NCBI GenBank assembly: GCA_023419095.1
Contig: JAEZYN010000012.1
Span: forward strand, 1-20,863
Direction: 5' to 3'
DNA: 20,863 nt
Source: Bacteroidota bacterium
Lineage (GTDB): Bacteria; Bacteroidota; Bacteroidia; Flavobacteriales; Weeksellaceae
In this document: positions 7,346 to 15,742 of the stretch, in pieces
Position numbering within the stretch: position 1 is the stretch's first letter
Layout of the letters: the number at the start of each line of letters is the position of its first letter
The notes under the pieces: generated by a model
Database searches by the model: none
The model's input: only the letters and a program-made list of their open reading frames with translations
What the model was told of the DNA's origin: nothing
Made by a program: the position numbers and the translations under genes

Positions 7346-9358
7346 TTATTTATAACTTCTTGTTTTCACTTCGATGTTCTCATAGATGAGTGCCTCTTTG
7401 TGCAATACCTCCTGATTGATGTCTGCGCCCTGATATTCCCAGGCTGCAACATACTTAAAGTTCTCATCGTCTCTTTCAGCTTCACCTTCAGGCGTAGCAT
7501 GATCCCAACGGAAATGCCCGCCGCAGGATTCTTCACGTTTCAGGGCATCAATTGCCATCAACTGACCCAACTCGAGGAAGTCTGCAACACGCAGCGCTTT
7601 TTCAAGCTCCATGTTCATTTCATCATTGGTTCCCGGCACCTTCACATCGCGCCAGAACTCTGCTCGTACTTCTTCAATCTCTCTGATGGCTTCCTGCAAG
7701 CCTTCCGGCGTACGGCCCATTCCCACCTTGTTCCACATAATGTGACCTAGTTTTTTGTGGAAATAATCTACAGAATGTTTTCCGTTGTTGTTGATGAAGA
7801 AATCGATTTGTTTTCTCACCTCATTTTCTGCCTGCTCAAATTCCGGGCTTGAAGTTGGAATCGCCCCTGTTCGGATGTCTGCAGAAAGATAATCTGCAAT
7901 GGTGTACGGCAACACGAAATAACCGTCTGCCAGACCCTGCATCAGCGCGGAAGCACCTAGTCTGTTCGCACCGTGATCAGAGAAATTGGCTTCACCCAGG
8001 ACGAAACATCCCGGAATGGTGGACTGAAGGTTATAATCTACCCAAACGCCGCCCATAGTGTAATGTACAGCCGGATAAATCTTCATCGGCGTCACATACG
8101 GATTGTCTGCGGTAATCTTTTCATACATCACGAAAAGGTTCCCATATTTTTCTTCAACCCAAGCTTTACCGAGATCGTAAATCATCTGGTCCGACGGGTT
8201 GTGAATGTTCATCTCCAACGCAGCTTCCTTACCTTTTTTCATGATTTCTGTAGAGAAATCCAGGTAGACACCTTCTTTCGTATCGTTGTTTTCAATACCA
8301 AAACCGGCGTCGCATCTTTCTTTGGCTGCTCTGGAAGCTACATCACGCGGAACTAAGTTTCCGAAAGCCGGATATCTTCTTTCCAAATAGTAATCTCTGT
8401 CTTCTTCTTTAATGTTTTCCGGACGAAGTTTGCCTTCTCTAATTGCCACTGCATCTTCTATTTTCTTTGGAACCCAGATTCTTCCTGAGTTTCTTAAAGA
8501 TTCAGACATCAATGTCAGCTTCGACTGCTGAGTCCCGTGAACCGGAATACATGTCGGGTGAATCTGTACGTAGCACGGGTTCGCGAAATACGCTCCTTTC
8601 TTATGGATTTTCCACGCTGCAGAAACGTTCGATCCCATTGCATTCGTTGAAAGGAAGTAAACATTTCCATAACCGCCGGACGCGATCACCACGGCGTGGG
8701 CCGAATGTCTTTCGATTTCACCGGTTACAAGGTTTCTTGCGATAATGCCACGTGCTTTACCGTCTACGATTACCAGCTCAAGCATTTCGTGACGGTTGTA
8801 CATCTTGATACGGCCTTTACCAATCTGGCGGCTCATTGCGGAGTAAGCGCCTAAAAGCAACTGCTGACCTGTCTGTCCTTTCGCGTAGAAAGTTCTTTTA
8901 ACCTGTACACCACCGAATGAACGGTTATCGAGCTGGCCACCGTAATCTCTACCAAAAGGCACGCCCTGCGCAACACACTGGTCAATAATGTTCGCCGAAA
9001 CTTCTGCAAGACGGTAAACATTCGCCTCTCTCGCACGGTAGTCACCACCTTTTATGGTATCGTAGAATAAACGGTACGTTGAGTCACCGTCACCCTGATA
9101 GTTTTTTGCTGCATTGATACCTCCCTGTGCCGCGATAGAGTGCGCACGTCTTGGAGAATCTTGGTAGCAGAACGCTTTTACATTGTAGCCCTGTTCTGCA
9201 AGTGTAGCCGCAGCTGAACCACCTGCCAAACCTGTCCCTACAACAATGATGTCAATCTTGTCACGGTTGTTCGGTGCAACAAGATTCATGTGATTTTTAT
9301 GGTTTGTCCACTTTTCGGCCAGAGGTCCGTGTGGAATTTTTGCATCTAATTTGCTCAT
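7346..9358 (-). CDS. sdhA: Succinate dehydrogenase/fumarate reductase flavoprotein subunit
   Basis: 670 residues, the catalytic subunit interconverting succinate and fumarate. The FAD dinucleotide fold is at the N-terminus (VVGTGLAGGSAAA, about 39-51). His73 in RRAHSIAAQGG is the expected covalent FAD attachment residue. Further family motifs are HPTCIPVHGTQ, the substrate/FAD region YPAVHYTMGGV, and GEANFSDHGANRLGASALMQG. The long form of about 670 residues is typical of the Bacteroidetes type and longer than the E. coli proteins. It lies between sdhC (55 bases upstream) and sdhB (21 bases downstream). No abnormality seen. Confidence 0.97.
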   Translation of the reverse strand: MSKLDAKIPHGPLAEKWTNHKNHMNLVAPNNRDKIDIIVVGTGLAGGSAAATLAEQGYNVKAFCYQDSPRRAHSIAAQGGINAAKNYQGDGDSTYRLFYDTIKGGDYRAREANVYRLAEVSANIIDQCVAQGVPFGRDYGGQLDNRSFGGVQVKRTFYAKGQTGQQLLLGAYSAMSRQIGKGRIKMYNRHEMLELVIVDGKARGIIARNLVTGEIERHSAHAVVIASGGYGNVYFLSTNAMGSNVSAAWKIHKKGAYFANPCYVQIHPTCIPVHGTQQSKLTLMSESLRNSGRIWVPKKIEDAVAIREGKLRPENIKEEDRDYYLERRYPAFGNLVPRDVASRAAKERCDAGFGIENNDTKEGVYLDFSTEIMKKGKEAALEMNIHNPSDQMIYDLGKAWVEEKYGNLFVMYEKITADNPYVTPMKIYPAVHYTMGGVWVDYNLQSTIPGCFVLGEANFSDHGANRLGASALMQGLADGYFVLPYTIADYLSADIRTGAIPTSSPEFEQAENEVRKQIDFFINNNGKHSVDYFHKKLGHIMWNKVGMGRTPEGLQEAIREIEEVRAEFWRDVKVPGTNDEMNMELEKALRVADFLELGQLMAIDALKREESCGGHFRWDHATPEGEAERDDENFKYVAAWEYQGADINQEVLHKEALIYENIEVKTRSYK

Positions 9359-9413
9359 TTGAAGATTTTTAAATTTTAAATCCTAAATTTTAAATTAACC
9401 TTTAAAACTTAAA

Positions 9414-10076
9414 TTATTGAGTTAGAAAATGAAATAATGCGATGAAGATAAAACCTGCAGGAATAAGGATTGAATACCATTTCCCTAGGGATTTTATGGT
9501 CGGTGTGTACTTCGGGTGACGTGCGCCGACAGACTGGAATGACGACTGGAAACCGTGCGCCAGGTGAAGACCAAGAAGCACAAAAGACACCACATAGAAA
9601 ACCACTCTTACCGGGTTTGCAAATCGCTCGTGCAGTTCGCCCCAATATCTAAGGTTATCAACTTCATTGCGCTCGATGTACTTGAAATTGATCTCATGCC
9701 ACCAAAAGTCGTACATGTGAAGACCAAGGAATGCCAAAACTACCAGACCGGAAATGATCATGTTACGCGACGTCCACGTGGAGTTGGCAGCACCATTATT
9801 TACGGCATATTTTGTAGGTCTTGCGTTACGGTTCCTGATTTCAAGGATGAAACCCATCACAAAGTGAAAGATCACCGCAAAACCTAATATAGGCTGCATA
9901 ATAAACTGTATCAGTGGATTGTAACCCATGAAATCTGACGCTGTATTGAACGCATCAGGGCCGAAAACTGAAAGAAAATTCACCGTGAGGTGCATAATGA
10001 GGAAGATCAGCAAAAACATCGCAGACAATGCCATTGCATACTTTCTACCAATCGTAGAACTCGTTAATCCTGCCAT
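9414..10076 (-). CDS. sdhC: Succinate dehydrogenase cytochrome b subunit (di-haem membrane anchor)
   Basis: 220 residues with five predicted membrane spans: about 13-33, 58-80, 106-126, 158-178 and 198-218. This is the single-subunit, five-helix anchor of type B succinate:quinone oxidoreductases. Histidines placed inside helices I-IV (His29, His71, His120, His171) match the four axial ligands expected for two haem b groups; His216 in helix V is extra. It is the first gene of sdhCAB and is preceded by a promoter-like sequence at 10103-10134. Function: anchors SdhAB to the inner membrane and exchanges electrons with quinone. Confidence 0.95.
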   Translation of the reverse strand: MAGLTSSTIGRKYAMALSAMFLLIFLIMHLTVNFLSVFGPDAFNTASDFMGYNPLIQFIMQPILGFAVIFHFVMGFILEIRNRNARPTKYAVNNGAANSTWTSRNMIISGLVVLAFLGLHMYDFWWHEINFKYIERNEVDNLRYWGELHERFANPVRVVFYVVSFVLLGLHLAHGFQSSFQSVGARHPKYTPTIKSLGKWYSILIPAGFIFIALFHFLTQ

Positions 10077-10102
10077 AATAATTGTTTAAATTTGAATTTT
10101 TC

Positions 10103-10134
10103 CAAAGTTAAAAAATTGAGTAGGTATAAGCAGA
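10103..10134 (-). promoter_or_regulatory. Probable sdhCAB promoter
   Basis: The minus strand reads TAACTTTG (10110-10103), a full match to TAnnTTTG, with a weak TCTG at 10134-10131 after a 20-base spacer in place of TTTG. Transcription would start near 10096, about 20 bases before the sdhC ATG. Confidence 0.5.
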
Positions 10135-10198
10135 TGAGAAATGTCAGAATAGTTTAGTTTGTAATCTTTCTAAATAACAATTGCAATGCATTCAACCA

Positions 10199-11978
10199 TT
10201 ATCTCTTATTCTTTAACCGGTAAATGCGGTCACCGATCCTTATTTCCTCAATATCAGCCGGCAAAATTTCGAGCGCGTAATGTCGAGTACGGCGTGACGT
10301 GAGATACGGCTCCAAAACGTATTTGCGAATTTTATCCTGATCGGCACGCTGGCTCATAATGAACTGCACATGTTCTCCCGTTTTGACAGAAACAATATTC
10401 TCTTTTAAATAATGATGCTCCAAAACTTCATTGATCTGTGAAGCTTTATAATTCAGCAGACCACGCAGAGCAACAAAGATCAGAACAAAATAAAAAAGCC
10501 TCAGAACATTTTTAATATTGAAGTTCACAATCACGAATCTCAAAAAATAGACACAGATAAGCGCCGCCACTACTTCCAACAGCGACATCGGAATCATCGT
10601 GTTGTATGCAAAATCTGCCTCAGCGAATTGATGTATCATATTTAAAGCCCCATTCACAAAAGTATCAAACACATTGCCCAGCCATGTAAAATTTAGTTCA
10701 AAAGCAGCCAGAAAAGTCATCAGCAGAGAAAAAAGAATCAATATTTCAGAAAACGGAATGATGAGGAGATTTGCGGGAAGAGAAATGAATGAATACTGAT
10801 GAAAATAATAAATGACCAGCGGCAAAGTTGCGATTTGCGCCGCAATACTGACGGAAACCACGTTCACCATAAAGTTCTGAAACTTATTTTTCGGCTTCGG
10901 CAAATATTTTAATATAGGCTGATTAAACCAAAAAATCCCGAAAACCGCCAGAAAACTCAGTTGGAAACCCACATCGTAAAGCTGATGTGAATCGGAGATG
11001 AGAATAATAAATGCCGCCAACGCCATCGCATGCAGAAAATCCGGCTTTCGCTGAAGCAGCACGTAAATATAATAAGTAGAAATCATCACGCAGCTGCGCA
11101 CCACCGAGCTTTCCATAGCCAATGAAAATGGCGAAACTCCAGATGAGAGCCAAAGAAATTATAATCTTTAAAGTACGCAGTCGCGGCGGAAAAATCGGAT
11201 TCAAAACCAGCAGTATCAACCAAAAGATGATCGCCATATGCGAACCCGAAATTGCTAAGATGTGCGTCAGCCCCGATTTGCTGAAATCCTGAACCGTGCC
11301 CGCATCCATCTCGGTTCTGTCGGCCAGAATAATTCCTTTTGTGAACTCCCGCGCACGTTTGCTGTAGCTTTGTGCGTCAATCTTCCGAAGGACTTCAAGT
11401 CTTTTCTGTTTGATTTTTTCAGAAAATGTAAGATCGTTCCGCGGTGCGGCCGCAATAGTATTTCCTGCAAAAGCACGAAAAAAAACCTGTTGCCGTGACA
11501 TGTATTTTGCATAATCAAACTGAAAATCGCTGTAAGGTTTTTCCAGTTTTGAGACATACAGTTCCGTTCTGTAATAATGATTGAAATCCAGCTCTGCTTC
11601 TTCTTTAGGAACGGAAAGCACACTTTTAAAACCTGAAGAATTTTGCCAAACCTGTATTTCGTACCGCCGGTTCTTCTCGTTTGAATTCAGTTTGCGCACA
11701 AGCTTAAAAACAAATTCTGAAGTTCCCGAGACTCGCGGTACATTCGTTTTGTTTAAATTTAAATAATGCGCAAAAATGCCGAGCGCAAAAAAGAGTAATA
11801 TAAGCGACGCGTGCCGAACATGTCTTAAATAGAAATGATTAAAGAAAAAAGAAGCAAGACTTAGAAATGCCGCGGCCAAAACTACATACACCGTCACCAC
11901 ATGGAACTCCGCAAAATCCTGAAGTGCAATCCCGAGTGCAAAACTGACGCAAAGAATAAGTAAAGGCTGCTTATGCAA
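10199..11978 (-). pseudogene. comEC: ComEC/Rec2-family DNA uptake channel gene, broken by a one-base frameshift
   Basis: Two overlapping frames (11978-10923 and a frame running to 10199) together make one ComEC-type protein. The first holds N-terminal membrane spans, the periplasmic OB-like domain (about 80-180) and the family signature GLTHILAISGSHMAIIF (236-252). It leaves frame after FIGYG (residue 289) and runs on with about 60 unrelated residues. The second frame resumes with SSVVRSCVMISTYY and continues through DVGFQLSFLAVFGIFWF to the end. Removing one T from the run 11110-11112 restores FIGYGSSVVRSCVM and an intact protein of about 592 residues. The start is TTG at 11978, since an in-frame stop lies just upstream and no ATG fits. 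It follows lpxB by 52 bases. No C-terminal metallo-beta-lactamase domain is present. Either the gene is truly inactive or the extra base is a sequence error. Confidence 0.85.
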
Positions 11979-12002
11979 GGGTGTTTTTCAGATAAATTTA
12001 CT

Positions 12003-12035
12003 GTAAAATCACCTGCTAAACACCGTAAAATCACC
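12003..12035. repeat. Direct repeat of GTAAAATCACC between lpxB and comEC
   Basis: GTAAAATCACC occurs at 12003-12013 and again at 12025-12035, start to start 22 bases, the second copy covering the lpxB stop codon. A spacing of about two helical turns is compatible with a protein site, but two copies may be chance. Confidence 0.4.
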
Positions 12036-13137
12036 CATTTACTATAATATCCGCAGCACGTTCGCTGGCACCGCTGCCGCCAAGTTTCTGGCGAAGCAAG
12101 GCGTATTGCTCCCGCATCTCATCACGGTTTATACCGCTCAGAATATTTTCGAGTTCGTTTTTCAGGCGATCCGTATTTAAGTTTTTCTGGATAAGTTCCG
12201 TCACAATTTCGCGGTCCATGATCAGGTTGACGAGTGAAATGTATTTAATATTTTTCACCACACGTTTCGCGATCTCATAAGAAATCTGGCTGCTGCGGTA
12301 ACATACAACCTGCGGCACATTCAGCAGTGCAGTTTCAAGGGTTGCCGTTCCGGAAGTTACCAAGGCGGCTTTCGAACACCTCAGCAAATCGTACGTTTTA
12401 TTTGAGACAAAATGCACATTTTCATCTACGTACTTTTCATAGAAAGACTTTGGTAAGCTCGGCGCACCTGCAATTACGAACTGATATTCTTTAAAATAAG
12501 GCCGCACAGAAAGCATTATCTCCAACATCTTGCTGACTTCCTGTTCTCGTGATCCGGGCAGCAACGCGATAATTTCCTTAGAATTTAAACCATTTTCCTT
12601 TTTAAATCTGTCCTCATCAAGAGGTTCCAGAGCGGAAACAGCGTCCAGCAGCGGATGACCCACGAAATGCGCATCCACATCATGATTTCTGTAAAAATCT
12701 TTTTCGAACGGTAAAATCACCAGCATCTCATCCACAAAAGCACGGATTTTTTTCACGCGACCTTCTTTCCACGCCCAAAGCTGCGGTGAGATGTAATAGA
12801 CAACCTTGATACCAAGGCTTTTTGCGAACTCGGCGATCCTTAAATTAAAACCCGGATAATCAACCAAAACCAGTACATCCGGCCGGTACGCTCTAATATC
12901 ATCCTTACAAAAGCGGATGTTTTTCAGAATTGTCCGGATGTTTTTTGCCACTTCCAGAAAACCCATAAAAGCGAGATCTTTGTAATGCTTCACAGGCTTC
13001 GTACCTGCTACTTCAGCCATCAGATCGCCGCCCCAAAACCGGAATTCCGCAGTGTCATCTTTGTGTTTTAAAGATTTCATCATATTGGATGCATGAAGGT
13101 CTCCCGAAGCTTCGCCGGCAATTATGTAGTATTTCAC
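12031..13137 (-). CDS. lpxB: Lipid-A-disaccharide synthase
   Basis: 368 residues, GT19 family. It joins UDP-2,3-diacylglucosamine and lipid X to form the lipid A disaccharide on the inner face of the cytoplasmic membrane. Visible family motifs are GEASGDLHAS (8-17) at the N-terminus, VDYPGFNLR (92-100), YYISPQLWAWKEGRVKKI (114-131), FVGHPLLD (158-165) and LPGSREQEV (193-201); the later CYRSSQISYEIA is also typical. Length is normal. The start codon is GTG at 13137, because MKYYIIAGEASGD is the usual beginning and no ATG is available. It is followed by comEC and faces the DUF2480 gene; their promoter elements overlap. Confidence 0.95.
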   Translation of the reverse strand: MKYYIIAGEASGDLHASNMMKSLKHKDDTAEFRFWGGDLMAEVAGTKPVKHYKDLAFMGFLEVAKNIRTILKNIRFCKDDIRAYRPDVLVLVDYPGFNLRIAEFAKSLGIKVVYYISPQLWAWKEGRVKKIRAFVDEMLVILPFEKDFYRNHDVDAHFVGHPLLDAVSALEPLDEDRFKKENGLNSKEIIALLPGSREQEVSKMLEIMLSVRPYFKEYQFVIAGAPSLPKSFYEKYVDENVHFVSNKTYDLLRCSKAALVTSGTATLETALLNVPQVVCYRSSQISYEIAKRVVKNIKYISLVNLIMDREIVTELIQKNLNTDRLKNELENILSGINRDEMREQYALLRQKLGGSGASERAADIIVNG

Positions 13138-13153
13138 TTGAAATTTTAAGTTG

Positions 13154-13161
13154 TAATTTTG
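13154..13161 (+). promoter_or_regulatory. -7 element for the DUF2480-DUF2723 pair
   Basis: TAATTTTG, a full match to TAnnTTTG, lies 21 bases before the ATG at 13183. A start of transcription near 13168 would exclude the in-frame TTG at 13159 as start codon. The -33 element is weak. Confidence 0.5.
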
Positions 13162-13163
13162 CT

Positions 13164-13171
13164 CAAAGATA
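13164..13171 (-). promoter_or_regulatory. -7 element for lpxB
   Basis: The minus strand reads TATCTTTG, a full match to TAnnTTTG, 26 bases before the lpxB GTG; transcription would start near 13157. It faces the plus-strand -7 element at 13154-13161 with two bases between them. The -33 element is weak. Confidence 0.5.
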
Positions 13172-13182
13172 AATTAAAAATA

Positions 13183-13689
13183 ATGTCTGAATTCGAAATA
13201 AAAAACAAAATCGCGGAAAGCGGACTTGTAAATTTTGACCTTTCCACGCTGCTTCCGGCAGGTAAACGCATCGGAATTGACCTCAAGGATTTTCTGTGGG
13301 AAGGAATGATCTTAAAGGAAAAAGATTTCCGCGAAAAAGTAAGTGCAATTTCAGCAGGGGATTTCCGGGATGCGTACGTCTACATTTTCAATTCTGCCGA
13401 TGCCATCGTTCCGCTGTGGGCATATTTTCTGCTGACATCAAAAATCACGGACTTTGCTGCAAAAGTAATCTACGGAAGCCGCAAAGATCTCGAAGTAATA
13501 TTGATGCATAACGCAATTGAGAGTTACGATTTCACAACATTTGAAGGAAAACGAGTTCTCGTAAAAGGCTGTTCGGATGAAAGCATTCCCGAAAATGCGT
13601 ACATTGAACTGGTAGAAAAACTAAAGCCTATCGCAAAATCGCTGATGTTCGGCGAAGCCTGTTCGAACGTGCCTATATTTAAGAACTAA
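13183..13689 (+). CDS. DUF2480 family protein
   Basis: 168 residues from the ATG at 13183; an in-frame TTG at 13159 would add eight residues but lies inside the promoter -7 element. No signal peptide or membrane span, so probably cytoplasmic. Family features: an N-terminal segment with FDLSTLLPAGKRIGIDLKDFLWEG (about 18-41), a central hydrophobic stretch ADAIVPLWAYFLLTSKI (72-88), KGCSDESIPENAYIEL (128-143) and the ending MFGEACSNVPIFK (155-167) with Cys160. Cys130 and Cys160 are the only cysteines and both sit in the conserved-looking C-terminal part. The family is widespread in Bacteroidetes and has no known function. The next gene begins six bases after its stop, so the two are one operon. 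Confidence 0.8.
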   Translation: MSEFEIKNKIAESGLVNFDLSTLLPAGKRIGIDLKDFLWEGMILKEKDFREKVSAISAGDFRDAYVYIFNSADAIVPLWAYFLLTSKITDFAAKVIYGSRKDLEVILMHNAIESYDFTTFEGKRVLVKGCSDESIPENAYIELVEKLKPIAKSLMFGEACSNVPIFKN

Positions 13690-13695
13690 GCATTG

Positions 13696-14964
13696 ATGGA
13701 AAGACATCGAAATCCGGTTCTCATTTTCCTGATCTTTGTGTTCGTCTATGCCCTGGGTTCTTTTAGCAAAGTACCTTTCGGCGACTGTATGCCGCTTGTG
13801 TTAGACACCGAACTGGGTATTTTCGTTCACACAGCAACGCCGATTTCCCATTTTCTTTATACCAACGCGGCGGTTTTAATAAAGAATATCACAGGTCTTG
13901 ATGCTCTTCTCGTCAGCCGTTACCTCGTAATTCTTTGTGGCGCTTTTGCGGTGATGATGGTTTATAAAACCGTTTTGTTAATTACAAAAAAAGCCTGGAT
14001 TTCGATTGTTGCAGCTTTTGTATTCGGTTTTAGTTTTACATTTTGGCGCAATGCGGAAATCGTGGAAGTTTACACTTTCAACATGGTGTGGGTTTCACTG
14101 TTTATATATTACCTCATCAAAGTTTTTTTGGATGATAATAAACGGGAAACTCATATTATCTTCTCCTCATTTTTTCTCTCCGTCGGCCTTTGGGCGCACA
14201 TTCAGAACATATTTTTCCTACCGTCTCTGGCGCTGATGCTGATTTTTGTTAAAGGCGACAAACCTACTGTGTTAACCGCGGTTTTGCTTCCAATCTTTAG
14301 TTTTGCTTTGATGATTGTGTTAAATTTAAGCCAAAATCTGCCTCCCGAAAGCATTTTGAAGGCCGGCGACAAAACGTGGGTCTCCGACAGTTTCAACAAA
14401 GATCTCATTACTTATATTAAAGACTTCATCAAAGCATTGGGTTATCTGGTTTACAATTTCAATATATTTACAATCGCAGGGATCTTTGGAATCATGACGC
14501 TTTACCGTATGCATTTCAGACTCTTTGTAGCAATTTCGGCGGCGGCAGTATTGGTGTACGGTTTTGCAACATTTTATGCGGTGACCGATAATTACGTTTT
14601 CTTCTTGCCATTCAATTATATTTTTGCGCTTTCTATCGGCCTCGGGCTGTCATGCATTAAAAATCTAAAAAGGCTGGCTGTGCTGTCGCCAGTGTGTCTT
14701 CTGATTCCTTTGATTTATATTTCTGCGTACAATGCCGCTTTTAAAATACCTGCAGCGGAAAAGTTTGATGTCGCAAAATCTTATAAAGGCGGCCTTCGTT
14801 ACTATCTCCTCCCGTGGATGAATGATAATGTTGGTATTTTAGAATTTACCATCGAAAACCGCACGGCACCCGAGGCTGTGACATGGATGGTGAATAGCGC
14901 TAATGAGTACATTGAGATCATGAAAAAGAAAGGTTTAACAGCAGAAGAAATCAAAGCACGCTGA
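13696..14964 (+). CDS. DUF2723 family membrane protein, GT-C glycosyltransferase-like (short form)
   Basis: 422 residues from the ATG at 13696; the TTG one codon earlier is unlikely. About nine or ten hydrophobic spans are visible. The first loop after span 1 carries VPFGDCMPLVLDTELG (26-41) with Asp30, where GT-C enzymes keep an acidic catalytic residue, and FWRNAEIVEVYTFN (116-129) matches the F-W-R-x-A-x-x-x-E-V-Y motif of DUF2723. The C-terminus is a soluble tail of about 60 residues. Many Bacteroidetes DUF2723 proteins are around 1000 residues, so this is a compact version. Expected role: transfer of a sugar from a lipid carrier to protein or glycan outside the inner membrane; this is inferred from the fold and unproven. 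It is co-transcribed with DUF2480. Confidence 0.75.
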   Translation: MERHRNPVLIFLIFVFVYALGSFSKVPFGDCMPLVLDTELGIFVHTATPISHFLYTNAAVLIKNITGLDALLVSRYLVILCGAFAVMMVYKTVLLITKKAWISIVAAFVFGFSFTFWRNAEIVEVYTFNMVWVSLFIYYLIKVFLDDNKRETHIIFSSFFLSVGLWAHIQNIFFLPSLALMLIFVKGDKPTVLTAVLLPIFSFALMIVLNLSQNLPPESILKAGDKTWVSDSFNKDLITYIKDFIKALGYLVYNFNIFTIAGIFGIMTLYRMHFRLFVAISAAAVLVYGFATFYAVTDNYVFFLPFNYIFALSIGLGLSCIKNLKRLAVLSPVCLLIPLIYISAYNAAFKIPAAEKFDVAKSYKGGLRYYLLPWMNDNVGILEFTIENRTAPEAVTWMVNSANEYIEIMKKKGLTAEEIKAR

Positions 14965-15040
14965 GAAATCTGACTTCGATATTTGCTCACGGAATAGTTT
15001 TTGGTGAAGATTTTAACTTTATAATTTAATACTAAAAATC

Positions 15041-15697
15041 ATGAGCCTAATCGATTTAATAACAGGCAGCGCCGGAAATGAGGTTGCTTCACAAGCCGAA
15101 AACAAATTCGGAATTGACAAAAATCAAATTATCGCTTTGCTGGCGGTTTCCGCACCGCTGGTTATTTCATATCTGAAGAAAAAAGCACAGGATGATCCCA
15201 ATGAAGCGGAAGCTTTGAACAGCGCGCTGGATAAGGATCACGATGGCAGCATACTGAACGATCCTGCGCAGGCGGCAGCCCGTCATGACGAAGGAAATTC
15301 CATTCTGAGTCATATTTTCGGCGGTCAGAAATCGCAGGTTCAGAACCAGCTTTCACAAAAAACCGGTATTTCAATAGATAAAATAGGTCCCGTGCTTGCC
15401 ATGCTGGCACCGCTCATCATGGGATACATCGGCAAACAGAAGCAATCAGGCGGTGTCTCCTCAGGTGGTGGACTTGGCGATTTGCTGGGCGGAATTTTGG
15501 GCGGCGCACAAACTCAGGCGCAGGCTGAACCTTCAAATCCGTTGAACGATATTTTGGGAAGCGTGCTGGGCGGCGGTTCATCTTCAGGCAATGCGCTGAA
15601 CGATATGCTGGGCGGCTTTCTAGGTGGCGACAGTCACGACCAAAAAAAGCAGGACGGCCTGGGCGGATTACTCGGAAATATCCTGGGCGGCCGTTAA
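15041..15697 (+). CDS. DUF937 domain protein with EF-hand-like loop and Gly-Leu repeats
   Basis: 218 residues, no signal peptide. Two similar units are seen: IDKNQIIALLAVSAPLVISY (25-44) and ISIDKIGPVLAMLAPLIMGY (110-129), the pattern of DUF937. Between them lies LDKDHDGSIL (63-72), which matches the calcium loop DxDxDGxI. The C-terminal third is Gly/Leu-rich with four copies of an LGG-type unit: GDLLGGILGG, NDILGSVLGG, NDMLGGFLGG and GGLLGNILGG. This part is likely disordered or self-associating. The function of DUF937 is unknown. It has its own ATG 76 bases after the DUF2723 stop; I see only a poor -7 match (TAACTTTA, 15014-15021). A bidirectional terminator follows. Confidence 0.82.
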   Translation: MSLIDLITGSAGNEVASQAENKFGIDKNQIIALLAVSAPLVISYLKKKAQDDPNEAEALNSALDKDHDGSILNDPAQAAARHDEGNSILSHIFGGQKSQVQNQLSQKTGISIDKIGPVLAMLAPLIMGYIGKQKQSGGVSSGGGLGDLLGGILGGAQTQAQAEPSNPLNDILGSVLGGGSSSGNALNDMLGGFLGGDSHDQKKQDGLGGLLGNILGGR

Positions 15698-15711
15698 AAC
15701 TGCAGAAATAG

Positions 15712-15742
15712 AAAAAACCGAAGATTATTCTTCGGTTTTTTT
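15712..15742. terminator. Bidirectional terminator between DUF937 and THX genes
   Basis: CCGAAGA (15718-15724), loop TTAT, TCTTCGG (15729-15735), flanked by A6 on the left and T7 on the right. It works for the plus-strand DUF937 gene and for the minus-strand THX gene. The THX stop codon (15727-15725) lies in the loop, so one arm of the stem is THX coding sequence. Confidence 0.85.
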
